Assembly (NCBI RefSeq): GCF_024256385.1
Contig: NZ_JAMLFW010000001.1
Span: 2,356,001 to 2,420,000 of the forward strand
Direction: 5' to 3'
Length of the DNA stretch: 64,000 nt
Source of the DNA: Anatilimnocola floriformis
GTDB lineage: Bacteria > Planctomycetota > Planctomycetia > Pirellulales > Pirellulaceae
This document shows positions 17,099 through 26,577 of this stretch, one piece after another (the stretch's first letter is position 1; each line of letters starts with the position of its first letter). The notes under the pieces are model-generated. The model was not told the DNA's origin and ran no database searches. It was given only the letters and a program-made list of their open reading frames with translations. A program made the translations under genes and the position numbers.

Positions 17099-17685
17099 CG
17101 TTGCAGTTTCAGTCGAGCCGAAACGGTGGTGTCTGCCTTCAGCGCCACTTCCATCTGCTCGAGTGCCAGGCGACTTTCCTTCGCCGTATTGGCCGCCACG
17201 CAATCGGCTGGCACCACGAGTTCGAAGTCGCGCTGATACGCATCGTTTGCAGTGAACAGGACACAAATGTTGGTCGCAACGCCGGTGATGATTAGCCGAC
17301 GAACTTCCAAGTAGTCGAGTAGAATATCGAGGCTTGTCGAAAAGAACGCCGAGTGCTTCGGCTTGAGGACGAAGTAATCGCTGTCGGTTGGCTGCAGCAG
17401 TTTGGCAATCGGTTCGCCGCGCACACCGTCGTTCAAGCAGTGCTCCACCTGCTTGTTGAAGTCCGACTGCCAACGGCCGAAGTTGTCGTTGACGTAGATA
17501 ACGGGCACGTCTCCGTCGTTCGCCCGTTGCTTGAGTTCCGCGAGTCGCCGAGCCATCGGCAATGCATGCCGCAGCAGCTTGGATCCCTCGGGAAACTCCA
17601 AGTCGTTGACCACATCGATCAGCAGGAGCGCGTCGTGCGATTTATCTGGGGCGTTGCCGTGCAGGTCGCGGTTTTTGCGGGTCAT
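17095..17685 (-). CDS. Isochorismatase-family cysteine hydrolase
   Basis: I place the start at the ATG at 17685 (196 residues), because the fold begins directly after it (HDALLLIDVVND); the open frame further upstream has no matching family features. The catalytic triad is visible: Asp24 in LLIDVVND, Lys108 in FVLKPKHSAFFST and Cys141 in GVATNICV. The family includes nicotinamidases, N-carbamoylsarcosine amidases and ureidoacrylate hydrolases, and the substrate is not clear. The gene is divergent from ku with 114 bases between them and overlaps the SDR gene end by four bases. Confidence 0.87.
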   Translation of the reverse strand: MTRKNRDLHGNAPDKSHDALLLIDVVNDLEFPEGSKLLRHALPMARRLAELKQRANDGDVPVIYVNDNFGRWQSDFNKQVEHCLNDGVRGEPIAKLLQPTDSDYFVLKPKHSAFFSTSLDILLDYLEVRRLIITGVATNICVLFTANDAYQRDFELVVPADCVAANTAKESRLALEQMEVALKADTTVSARLKLQR

Positions 17686-17799
17686 GGGGGCCCGACCATT
17701 CAAATCATGTGCCGCCGCCGCAGTTCCCGACCGGCACGATGCTTGCATTGCTAGCGTGCAGCGAGTTGACCAATTACCGCCACTTCGTGAGCCGCACCA

Positions 17800-18663
17800 A
17801 TGCCCCGCTCGACCTGGAAAGGCTATCTCAAGCTCAGTTTCGTTTCGGTTCCTGTGAAGGGTTACACCGCGAACACTGGCTCCGATTCGATCAAACTGCA
17901 CCAACTTCATCAGGAGTGCCATAGCCGAATCAAGTACTCCAAGGTCTGCCCGATTCATGGCAGCGTGCCGAGTAGCGAGATCGTTTCGGCCTATGAGTAC
18001 GCCGACGATCAGTATGTGGTGATTGACCCGAAGGAGCTGAAAGCCCTGCGGGCCGGCGGCGAACGGGCAGTGAATATCGAAGCCGTCGTGAAGTCGGCCG
18101 CCATTGATCCCCTCTACTTCACCGAGAAGACGTATTACCTGCTGCCTGACGGCGCGGTTGGTCAGCGGCCCTATGCGCTGATTCAAAAATCGCTGACCGA
18201 TGAGGATCGCTGCGCCATCGGCCGTGCCGTGTTATACGGCCGCGAAGAGCTCGTGTTGATTCGACCGGTCGACAATCTGCTGTCGCTCACCGCGCTCAAA
18301 TATGACGCCGAAGTCGTGCATCCCCAGGCGCTCGCCGACGAATTGGAAACGCCCTCGCTGCAGAAGGCGGAACTTGAGCTGACACACACCTTGTTGAAAG
18401 CGTTCGTCAAGCCGAAGTTCGACCTGGCCGCGTACAAGGATGAGTACGTCGAAGCATTGACTGAATTGATCGAAGCCAAGGTGGCCGGAAAAAAGATCGT
18501 CGCGTCGCCTGCGGCCGAGGAACCGCCGATCATCAACCTGATGGAGGCGCTCAAGAAAAGTGTCGCTGCCGTTGGTGGCGAAGCGCCGCGGCGGAAGAAG
18601 CAAGCGGAGCGCGCGTCGGCAGTGGCGCGGAAGAGCGCGCCGAAACGTCGGAAGAGCGGCTAG
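17800..18663 (+). CDS. ku: Bacterial Ku, DNA double-strand break end-binding protein
   Basis: A 287-residue homodimeric Ku that binds broken DNA ends and recruits LigD in non-homologous end joining. The typical bacterial start STWKGYLKLSFVSVPVKGYTA is followed by HQECHSRIKYSKVCPIHG and the β-barrel ring domain, to about residue 240. A Lys/Arg-rich tail follows (RRKKQAERASAVARK, then PKRRKSG), like the basic tails that promote DNA retention in other bacterial Ku proteins. The ligD gene begins 36 bases downstream on the same strand, so the two are probably co-transcribed. Confidence 0.95.
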   Translation: MPRSTWKGYLKLSFVSVPVKGYTANTGSDSIKLHQLHQECHSRIKYSKVCPIHGSVPSSEIVSAYEYADDQYVVIDPKELKALRAGGERAVNIEAVVKSAAIDPLYFTEKTYYLLPDGAVGQRPYALIQKSLTDEDRCAIGRAVLYGREELVLIRPVDNLLSLTALKYDAEVVHPQALADELETPSLQKAELELTHTLLKAFVKPKFDLAAYKDEYVEALTELIEAKVAGKKIVASPAAEEPPIINLMEALKKSVAAVGGEAPRRKKQAERASAVARKSAPKRRKSG

Positions 18664-18699
18664 CGCGATTGGCCCTGAACGTGCATTGCTGGGCACACT

Positions 18700-21279
18700 A
18701 TGAGTCTCGCCGAATATCATCGCAAGCGGCACTTCCGCAAAACGGCGGAGCCCGAAGGGAAGGTTGTTGCTGCAAAGCCGCCGACGAAGTTGAGCTTTGT
18801 CGTGCAAAAGCATGCTGCTTCGCATCTGCATTACGACTTCCGCCTCGAGCTCGATGGCGTCCTCAAAAGTTGGGCTGTTCCCAAGGGGCCCAGTCTAAAT
18901 CCTGCGCAAAAGCGGCTCGCCGTGGCCGTCGAAGATCATCCGCTCGAGTATGCCAAGTTCGAAGGCACCATTCCCGCCGGGGAGTATGGCGGCGGTGAAG
19001 TGATTGTTTGGGACCGGGGCCAGTGGATTCCCGATGGCGATCCGCACGAAGGGTTGCAACGAGGAAAACTAGAATTCGAACTGCAAGGCGAACGGCTAAC
19101 AGGCCGCTGGCGACTCATCCAGCTGCGCGGTCGCGATGGTGGCAAGAATTGGCTGTTGGTGAAACAGCAGGACTCCGCGGCCCGTGAAGAGCAAGAGATT
19201 ACCGAGATCGAAACGGCTAGTGTCATCAGCGGCCGCACGCTCGAAGGTATCGCGAACGGGAAAACCAAATCGCCTCGCACGCGCACGCCACCGAAGCGTA
19301 ACCCGCGGGCGAACAAATCGCTGCTTCGGCCTCCTGCTCCGATCGAACCTCAACTGGCTCGCCTCGCTACGCAAGTCCCGACCGGTGAGGAATGGCTGCA
19401 TGAAATCAAGTACGACGGTTATCGCTTGATCGCCACGATGCACAACGGCGAGGTGAAACTTTACACCCGCAACCAACTCGATTGGACGCACCGCTTTGGT
19501 CCCATCGCAACGGCCGCGGCGGAGTTGCCAGTCGGAGCAGCGTTGCTCGACGGCGAAGTAGTGGCGCTCGACGAAAATGGCGTGAGTAACTTTCAAGCCT
19601 TGCAGAATTCGCTGCAAGGAATCGAATCACGACCGCTGGTGTACTACGTCTTCGATCTGCTGCAAATCAATGGCGAGGATTTGCGCAAGCTGCCGCTCAT
19701 CGAACGTAAGTCGCGACTGAAAAAACTCCTCGCCGACGCAAACCGCGGCCGCATTCGCTACAGCGATCACCTGACCGGCGATGGCGCCGAGTTTCTGCAG
19801 CAAGGCTGCGAGATGGGGCTGGAAGGAATCATCTCCAAACGCGGCGATCGGCCTTACCATCCGGGCCGGTCGGAAGATTGGCTCAAGATCAAGTGCCATC
19901 ATGAAGAAGAGCTCGTGATCGTCGGGTACACCATTTCCGAAGCCGATAAGCGTGGCTTTGGCGCGCTGCTGCTCGGCTATTTCTCCGGTCGCAAATTGAT
20001 TTATGCAGGCCGCGTAGGGACTGGCTTCAACGCCAAGTTGCTACACGCGCTGCGGCAAGAGCTGGACGAACTACAAGTGAGCGATTGCCCGTTCGATCCG
20101 ATTCCTGCCCGTGAGCGCGGCGCCGAAGTTCGCTGGGTGCGGCCGACTATCGTCGCGCAAATTCAATTTACCGGCTGGACTGAAGAGCGAGTGCTGCGGC
20201 ATCCGTCGTTCCTGGGTCGGCGCGAAGACAAGACGGCCCGCGCCGTTGGCCAACCTGAGTCGTTGGATTTCGCGAAAGGGATTCACGCCAGGGGAAAGAC
20301 ATCGCCGCACTCGATCGCTCAACCCAAACGACGGGCGTCTAAGAAATCGCCAGCCAAGGCCGTGGCTACCGTCGCGTATCCACTCTCCAGTCCCAATCGT
20401 GTGTTGTATCCACAAGAGGGCATCACCAAGCTCGATCTGGCGCAGTACTACCAGCAGATCGCCGAGCGGATGCTCCCGTATCTCGAAGACCGCCCGCTCA
20501 GTTTGCTCCGTTGCCCCGAAGGGCAGGCCAAGACTTGCTTCTTTCAAAAGCATGCTGCGGCCGGCACTTCGGAAGCGTTGCGACGGATCGAGATCACCGA
20601 AAAAAGTGGCACTGAGACGTATTTGATCGCCGATGACTTGCCTGGATTGTTATCGCTCGCGCAGATGGGGGTTCTCGAGATTCACGTCTGGGGCTCGCGT
20701 GCCGATCGGCTCGAGCATCCCGACTGGTTCGTTATCGATCTCGATCCTGCGCCGGAAGTTGCCTGGGAGCGAGTGATAGAAACTGCGCTGCTGATGCGAG
20801 ATTTTCTCGCGCGGCTTGATCTGCAAACATTCGTCAAGCTCACCGGCGGCAAGGGCCTGCATGTGGTCGCGCCGCTTTCGCCGCGGCGAGCTAGTTGGGA
20901 TCAAGTGAAAGCCTTCACGCATCAAATTGCCCAAGCATTTGCCGACCAGTTTCCCGATCGTTATCTGGCGAAGACGTCGAAAGCCGCTCGCCGCGGGAAG
21001 ATTTTTATCGACTACTTGCGCAACGATCGCGGCTCGACGGCGATTGCCCCTTTTTCGACTCGCGCCAAACCCAATGCGTCGATTTCGGTTCCTATCGCGT
21101 GGGAAGAATTGACCGTCGATTTGCAGCCCGATGCTTGGACGCTGCGTAACATCCAACAGCTGCTCGCCGCAAAAAAGTGGTCGCCGTGGGTGGGCTTCTT
21201 CGAGGTACGGCAAACACTGCCGAAGAAATTTGATCCTGCTGGTTTGTTCCGAACAATCTTAGAATCCCGGGGTGATTAG
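18700..21279 (+). CDS. ligD: DNA ligase D (phosphoesterase-ligase-polymerase)
   Basis: An 859-residue multifunctional NHEJ enzyme in the PE-LIG-POL order known from Pseudomonas. The 3'-phosphoesterase domain (about 1-160) keeps all expected catalytic residues: His38, His44, Asp46, Arg48, His80 and Tyr84. The ATP-dependent ligase domain (about 210-520) has nucleotidyl Lys237 in EIKYDGYR, then EGIISKR and WLKIKC. The primase-polymerase domain (about 555-859) has the metal pair Asp680 and Asp682 in FVIDLDP, and TGGKGLHV. It trims, fills and seals ends held by Ku. The stop codon is followed at once by the GTG start of the topoisomerase gene. Confidence 0.96.
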   Translation: MSLAEYHRKRHFRKTAEPEGKVVAAKPPTKLSFVVQKHAASHLHYDFRLELDGVLKSWAVPKGPSLNPAQKRLAVAVEDHPLEYAKFEGTIPAGEYGGGEVIVWDRGQWIPDGDPHEGLQRGKLEFELQGERLTGRWRLIQLRGRDGGKNWLLVKQQDSAAREEQEITEIETASVISGRTLEGIANGKTKSPRTRTPPKRNPRANKSLLRPPAPIEPQLARLATQVPTGEEWLHEIKYDGYRLIATMHNGEVKLYTRNQLDWTHRFGPIATAAAELPVGAALLDGEVVALDENGVSNFQALQNSLQGIESRPLVYYVFDLLQINGEDLRKLPLIERKSRLKKLLADANRGRIRYSDHLTGDGAEFLQQGCEMGLEGIISKRGDRPYHPGRSEDWLKIKCHHEEELVIVGYTISEADKRGFGALLLGYFSGRKLIYAGRVGTGFNAKLLHALRQELDELQVSDCPFDPIPARERGAEVRWVRPTIVAQIQFTGWTEERVLRHPSFLGRREDKTARAVGQPESLDFAKGIHARGKTSPHSIAQPKRRASKKSPAKAVATVAYPLSSPNRVLYPQEGITKLDLAQYYQQIAERMLPYLEDRPLSLLRCPEGQAKTCFFQKHAAAGTSEALRRIEITEKSGTETYLIADDLPGLLSLAQMGVLEIHVWGSRADRLEHPDWFVIDLDPAPEVAWERVIETALLMRDFLARLDLQTFVKLTGGKGLHVVAPLSPRRASWDQVKAFTHQIAQAFADQFPDRYLAKTSKAARRGKIFIDYLRNDRGSTAIAPFSTRAKPNASISVPIAWEELTVDLQPDAWTLRNIQQLLAAKKWSPWVGFFEVRQTLPKKFDPAGLFRTILESRGD

Positions 21280-22380
21280 GTGCAGAAAACAGCCGACCGC
21301 GCGAATAGGTTAAACCGAAGCGCTCGCCGCGCCGCGCGGCGGGCGGGGCTACGCTGGGTCGACGATTCAGGACCGGGAATTGAGCGTCGGCGCAAAGGCA
21401 AATCGTTTTTCTTTGTGAACTCGCGCGGAGCGAAGATCAAAAACGAGACGACACTGAAGCGAATCAAGTCGCTGGTGATCCCGCCGGCCTGGCAAGAGGT
21501 CTGGATCTGCTCTGACTCTCACGGCCATTTGCAGTGCACGGGGCTCGACGCTCGCGGCCGCAAGCAATATCGCTACCATCCGCGTTGGCGAGAAGTTCGC
21601 GACGAGAGCAAGTACGAACGCCTGATTGCGTTCGCGCGGGCTCTTCCCAAAATCCGTCGCAAGGTGGCCGCTCATCTGCGGCACAAAGGACTCGACCGCG
21701 AACGCGTGCTGGCAACGATCGTAAAGTTGCTGGAGACGACATTGATTCGCGTCGGCAATGAGGAGTACGCCCGCCAGAATCACTCGTTCGGTTTGACGAC
21801 GATGCTCGATCGGCATGTGAAGGTGAAACGCAACGGCGTGGTCTTCAAATTCGCCGGCAAGAGCGGCGTGGACCATGAGATTTCGGTAGCGACGTCACAG
21901 ATTACGCGCATCATCCGCGAGTGCCAGGATCTGCCAGGGCAGCAACTCTTTCAGTATCTGAACGAGGCCGATGAGGTTTGCGACATTAGCTCGAGCGACG
22001 TCAACGACTATCTGCGCGAGATCAGCGGCAAGGAGTTCACTGCCAAAGATTTTCGCACCTGGGCAGGGACGGTGATCGCCGCGCAGGCGCTGCAGGAGTT
22101 CGAAGATTTCGATTCCAAAGCCGCGGCCAAACGTAACATCACCCGGGCCATCGAAGCCGTGGCCGAGCGACTCGGCAATACCGTGGCCGTCTCGCGGAAG
22201 TGCTACGTGCATCCTGCCATCATTGATGCTTATCTCGATCGTTCGCTGATCAAGACCTTGAAGAGCCGCACCGAGCATGAGCTCCGGCGGCGAATCTCAC
22301 AGATCTCTCCCGAAGAGGCTGCCGTGCTGGCGTTGCTGCAACAGCGCATGGAGCGGCAACTCGGGCGTTCCGAGAAATGA
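21280..22380 (+). CDS. DNA topoisomerase IB (poxvirus/bacterial type)
   Basis: A 366-residue type IB topoisomerase that relaxes supercoils by a 3'-phosphotyrosyl intermediate. Catalytic residues are visible: Arg157 (RVGNEEYA), Lys194 (FAGKSG), Arg259 (KDFRTWAGT), Asn300 (RLGN) and nucleophile Tyr309 (RKCYVHP). The start is GTG, directly after the TAG of ligD with no gap, so translation is probably coupled by reinitiation. The basic N-terminus (RANRLNRSARRAARRAG) may help DNA binding. Its place in the Ku-LigD operon suggests a role in handling torsion or ends during repair, which is an inference. Confidence 0.93.
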   Translation: MQKTADRANRLNRSARRAARRAGLRWVDDSGPGIERRRKGKSFFFVNSRGAKIKNETTLKRIKSLVIPPAWQEVWICSDSHGHLQCTGLDARGRKQYRYHPRWREVRDESKYERLIAFARALPKIRRKVAAHLRHKGLDRERVLATIVKLLETTLIRVGNEEYARQNHSFGLTTMLDRHVKVKRNGVVFKFAGKSGVDHEISVATSQITRIIRECQDLPGQQLFQYLNEADEVCDISSSDVNDYLREISGKEFTAKDFRTWAGTVIAAQALQEFEDFDSKAAAKRNITRAIEAVAERLGNTVAVSRKCYVHPAIIDAYLDRSLIKTLKSRTEHELRRRISQISPEEAAVLALLQQRMERQLGRSEK

Positions 22381-22717
22381 TCTGCGCCGCTGCCATGCGG
22401 ACGTCAGCGAGATCGACTTGCGAGTATCTCTGCGGAAACGCCTACTCGCTGTCACAAACATTGGGCTAATTGGGTGGCCCAGCGAACTCAGATGTGCGTA
22501 GCAAAGATGAATTCTTATATGTGTGCGAGGTAGACTGCTGAACGTGCGACTGATAGTCGATAGCACATACCTGACACCGAGCCAGTAACCTTCTGCGGGC
22601 AGCTGAGGGCACTTCGATGGCAACGCTCTGATGGCAGGGCTCATGTTCTATTCGCTGCCCGCTGCTGGCTGTCACTGGTGACGATTGCACGATCACCCTC
22701 ATAGGCAAGCCACTTCC
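22381..22717. other. Intergenic region before the β-helix gene
   Basis: No gene is supported in these 337 bases. A short inverted repeat GTCAC-TG-GTGAC at 22671-22682 lies 35 bases before the ATG of the β-helix protein gene and could be an operator, though a 10-base match may be chance. No T-run terminator for the repair operon was seen. Confidence 0.3.
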
Positions 22718-25700
22718 ATGCTTTCATTCTTCAGCCAGCATCCCCAGCCTCGCAAATCGTCCAACAAGAAGCCAGCACGAACTGCCCTGCGAATTGAGCA
22801 GCTCGAGGGGCGGGCGGTGATGAGCGGCTTCTCGGTCATCAATCTGAATGACGCCGGTGCGGGTTCGCTGCGGCAAGCCATTATCGATGCCAACAGCGCG
22901 CAAGGCGCTGATACGATCAGCTTCAACGTGGCTGGCACGATTCAACTGAAGTCTGCCTTGCCGATCGTTACCGGCGAGGTCGATATCAACGGCAACACCG
23001 CGCCGGGCTTCACGGCGGCGCCGGTCGTGAAGTTGGACTTCAAGAACTTCGCCGGCTTGCGGCTCGCCACTGGCGCGAGCGGTTCGACCATTCGCTCGCT
23101 GGCGCTCGACAACTCGAGCACTAACGGCATCACGTTGACGAACACCACCAATGTGCTGGTCGTTGGCAACTACATCGGTCTCGATCTCGATGGCGTGACG
23201 GCTGCTGCCAATAAGGGCAACGGCATCGAAGTCGTCAAGGGTTCGGGCAACACGATCGGCGGCGAAACGGCTCTGACGCGGAACGTCATTTCGGGCAACC
23301 GTGACAACGGCATTAACCTGAATGGTTCTTCAAGCAACTTCGTGCTGGGCAACTACATCGGCACCGACAAGACCGGCTTGCTCGACAAGGGCAACACCAA
23401 CAACGGCATCTTGGTGACGGCATCGGCGGCGAGCAACATCATCGGCGGCGCTGCGGCGAATGTCATTTCGGGCAACAACCTGAACGGCATTCTGATCAAC
23501 GGCAAAGCCAAGCTCAACGAAGTCAGCGGCAACTACATCGGCACTACCGCGACGGGCGCAGCGGCGCTGGGCAACACCAAGGATGGTGTGAAGGTCGAAA
23601 ACGCGACGGAAAACCTGATTGGCCATTCTGATCCGGTTAGCGGCGTGACCTACAACAACACCGATAACGTCACGGTGCCGGTGAGCGCGTGGCAGGGGAT
23701 TCGCGCTGCCGATACCGACGGCGAGTATCTGATGGTCGGCACGTCGGGTGACGACGGCTTGCTGTTTGAAGGGACCATCGACGGCGTAGGCGACAGCTAC
23801 GCGGTCAATTACCCCAACGCGTATACCACGAGCGTGTATGGCCCGGACAACTTGGATGGCGACGATCTGCGTCTGGTCGGCAGTTATAAGAATTCCGACT
23901 TTGCCACAGCGCCGGTAACAGTGCACGGCTTCGTGTTTGAAGGTGAAACTGGCGATCTCAGCACGGGTGGCAACTATCGCACGATTGACTATCCCGGCGC
24001 CAAGTACAACTACGTCCATAGCACGATGGGTGGCCTGGTTGTCGGCAACTACGACAGCCCGGTGGCTCACGGCACGAACAACCTGCCGCTTGGACCGGGC
24101 CATGCGTATATCTATGACCTCGCCACCGACACGTTCATCGAGGACATTGTCTACCCCGGTTCGCTCAGCAACACGGCGTACGGCATTTGGTACAACGGCG
24201 ACACGAAATACACGATTGTCGGCGGTTACAGCCTGACGCCCGGCGAGAACTTCGCCGACCAGAACCGGCCGATCGGCAATGCGTACATGGTCGATTACGA
24301 CTCGGTGACCGGCGAGTTCACGAACTGGAAGTCATTCAGCAGCCCGCAGGGGACGAACTACATCACTCATTTCGAAGGCATTAGCAGCGTCGAAAAGGGT
24401 GTGTACACACTGAACGCCGATTCGGTGCAGACCGGCACGGGCAACCCGACGCAGGGTTCGTTTGTGACCGTGCGTCGCAACGACGACGGCACGTTCGGCA
24501 CGGCGACTTGGGTTGATCTCAACTATCCCGATGTTGACCCGGCCACCAACGTATCGAGCTCCAACTCGGTCTATGGCAATCAAGTCGTCGGTCTCGTCGT
24601 AGGCGACGATGGCCCGATTTCGTACCAGGCCACCGTCAACAGCGAATTCCAGTTGTCGAACGTGATCAGCGGCAACGGCGACAACGGCATTGGTCTGTAC
24701 GCCGCCAATGACAATCAGGTCGCGATGAACTTCATCGGTACCGATGTCACGGGTGCGATCGACTTGGGGAACGCCAAGCAAGGCGTTCTGATCACGAATT
24801 CTTCGAAGCGGAACTTGATTGGTGGCGAAGCGACCGGCGGCAACGATCCGACGAATGATATCTTCGCTCGCCCGCCGCAAGGAAATCTCATCTCGGGCAA
24901 CAACGCCAACGGTGTGTTGATCACTGGCAAGGCCTCGGCCAATCAGCTGAGCGGCAACTTTATCGGCACGACGGCCTCGGGCGTCGCGGCGCTCGGCAAC
25001 ACGCTCGACGGCGTGGCCATTGTCGACGCCAGCGGCAACTCGCTGATCGGCTGCAATCTGCTGCAGGATCCGTTTGTCTTCTTCAACGTCATCGGCGGCA
25101 ACGGCGGTAACGGCCTGCGGGTAAAGGATTCGAACGACACGACGATTCAAGCCAACTTCTTCGGTGTTGGGGCCGACAACGACACCGACGTTGGCAACGC
25201 TCTCAACGGCGTCGTGATCGAAGGAACCTCGAAGCGCACAACGATGGGCGGTCCGATTCCGCTCGGCAACGTGGTGGCCGCGAACACGCTCAACGGCATT
25301 GTCGTGAAGGATAAGGCCAGCTACTTCACCACGTACAACTCGTTCGTCGGGTTGGCCGCGTTCAGCACCAATACGAACTTGGGCAACGGCCAAGACGGCA
25401 TGTTGATCACGTCGACCGGCGGCAACATCCTGATTCGCACGAACGTCGTTACCAGCAACGGTGATGACGGCATCGAGATTTCGGGAGCTGCCACCGACGT
25501 GCGCGTGACCGGCAACATCATCGGTATGAACACCGACGGCATGTCGGCGATGGGCAACGTCGGCAACGGCGTGGAAGTGGGCGGCACGGCCCATCACCTG
25601 ATCATTGGCGGCCCGCAGCCGACGTTCAACATCATTCCGCAGAACGTCATTTCGGCGAACGGCGGCAACGGTGTGGCCATCATTGGCAAGGCCAACCACA

Positions 25701-26443
25701 TCACGGTTTCGAACGGCTACATCGGCACGAATGTGTCGGGCGCGGCTGCGTTCGGCAACGGCTTGGCCGGTGTCTACCTGGGAACCGGAACGTCGGCGAA
25801 CACCATCGGCTCGACCGATCCTGATCTGCCGACGATGATCAGCGGCAACGTCGGCAACGGCATTGAAATGGTGGGTTCGAACAAGAACACTGTGCTCGGA
25901 ACCTTGATTGGAACCGATGCACTCGGTGTCGCTTCGCTGCCGAACGGCGCTAACGGCATTAAGCTGACCACCAGCAACGACAACGTGATCGGCCGCACGG
26001 TGACGAGCAGCGATTCGAGCACTGCCAATATCATTGCCAACAACGGCGACAACGGCGTGCTGATTCAATCGGGCCTGCGAAACACCATCTTCGGCAACTC
26101 GATCCACAGCAACGATCTGCTGGGCATCGATCTGGCCACGGGCGCCAATGGCAATCAGGCCGCGCCGGTGCTGATGTCTGCAACCCGCAAGCCGCTCGGC
26201 ATGCAGGTGAATGGCGTGCTCACGAGCAAGCCTAAGTCGACCTTCACGATCGAAGTCTTTGCCAATGCCACCAGCGGAAATGCTGGCCGCATTTCGCTGG
26301 GCAAGATGACCGTGAAGACCAGTGCTGCCGGCACGGTCAGCTTCACCTTCCTCGGACAGCTGCCGCCTGTGGGCTACAGCGCTATTAGCGCCACCGCCAC
26401 GGACTCCACTGGCAACACTTCGGAATTCGGTCTCCTGCCGTAA
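22718..26443 (+). CDS. Secreted right-handed β-helix protein with inserted propeller-like domain
   Basis: 1,241 residues from the ATG at 22718; an upstream TTG is less likely. Residues about 24-36 (LRIEQLEGRAVMS) match the LExLExRxLLS-type motif at the start of planctomycete extracellular proteins. Residues about 38-310 and 645-1150 are right-handed parallel β-helix coils, with repeated NVISGNxxNGI, NYIGTDxTG and GNxxNGVxI motifs. Between them, residues about 311-645 form a different domain with repeated LMVGT, LRLVGSY, LVVGNY, TIVGGY and VVGLVVGD strands, probably a propeller inserted in the helix. A C-terminal β-sandwich follows. Polysaccharide binding or cleavage is possible for this fold, but no catalytic residues can be assigned. 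It should be exported or surface-bound. Confidence 0.85.
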   Translation: MLSFFSQHPQPRKSSNKKPARTALRIEQLEGRAVMSGFSVINLNDAGAGSLRQAIIDANSAQGADTISFNVAGTIQLKSALPIVTGEVDINGNTAPGFTAAPVVKLDFKNFAGLRLATGASGSTIRSLALDNSSTNGITLTNTTNVLVVGNYIGLDLDGVTAAANKGNGIEVVKGSGNTIGGETALTRNVISGNRDNGINLNGSSSNFVLGNYIGTDKTGLLDKGNTNNGILVTASAASNIIGGAAANVISGNNLNGILINGKAKLNEVSGNYIGTTATGAAALGNTKDGVKVENATENLIGHSDPVSGVTYNNTDNVTVPVSAWQGIRAADTDGEYLMVGTSGDDGLLFEGTIDGVGDSYAVNYPNAYTTSVYGPDNLDGDDLRLVGSYKNSDFATAPVTVHGFVFEGETGDLSTGGNYRTIDYPGAKYNYVHSTMGGLVVGNYDSPVAHGTNNLPLGPGHAYIYDLATDTFIEDIVYPGSLSNTAYGIWYNGDTKYTIVGGYSLTPGENFADQNRPIGNAYMVDYDSVTGEFTNWKSFSSPQGTNYITHFEGISSVEKGVYTLNADSVQTGTGNPTQGSFVTVRRNDDGTFGTATWVDLNYPDVDPATNVSSSNSVYGNQVVGLVVGDDGPISYQATVNSEFQLSNVISGNGDNGIGLYAANDNQVAMNFIGTDVTGAIDLGNAKQGVLITNSSKRNLIGGEATGGNDPTNDIFARPPQGNLISGNNANGVLITGKASANQLSGNFIGTTASGVAALGNTLDGVAIVDASGNSLIGCNLLQDPFVFFNVIGGNGGNGLRVKDSNDTTIQANFFGVGADNDTDVGNALNGVVIEGTSKRTTMGGPIPLGNVVAANTLNGIVVKDKASYFTTYNSFVGLAAFSTNTNLGNGQDGMLITSTGGNILIRTNVVTSNGDDGIEISGAATDVRVTGNIIGMNTDGMSAMGNVGNGVEVGGTAHHLIIGGPQPTFNIIPQNVISANGGNGVAIIGKANHITVSNGYIGTNVSGAAAFGNGLAGVYLGTGTSANTIGSTDPDLPTMISGNVGNGIEMVGSNKNTVLGTLIGTDALGVASLPNGANGIKLTTSNDNVIGRTVTSSDSSTANIIANNGDNGVLIQSGLRNTIFGNSIHSNDLLGIDLATGANGNQAAPVLMSATRKPLGMQVNGVLTSKPKSTFTIEVFANATSGNAGRISLGKMTVKTSAAGTVSFTFLGQLPPVGYSAISATATDSTGNTSEFGLLP

Positions 26444-26463
26444 GGCGGCCGCTGGCGATTCAC

Positions 26464-26516
26464 CGCCTGCTCCTTTACTTCTCGTGCCCTCAACCGCGAG
26501 AATGAAGCAGCAGGCG
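26464..26516 (+). terminator. Long hairpin after the β-helix gene
   Basis: The outer arms CGCCTGCT (26464-26471) and AGCAGGCG (26509-26516) pair perfectly. Inside them TTCTCG (26479-26484) pairs with CGAGAA (26497-26502). It lies 20 bases after the stop codon. There is no T run, so it may protect the mRNA end rather than stop transcription by the intrinsic route. Confidence 0.45.
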
Positions 26517-26577
26517 TGATCGTTCCAGAGATTCAGGGCAGTCCGACGAGCATTGGCCTGCCTACTGGAGTCGTCTG

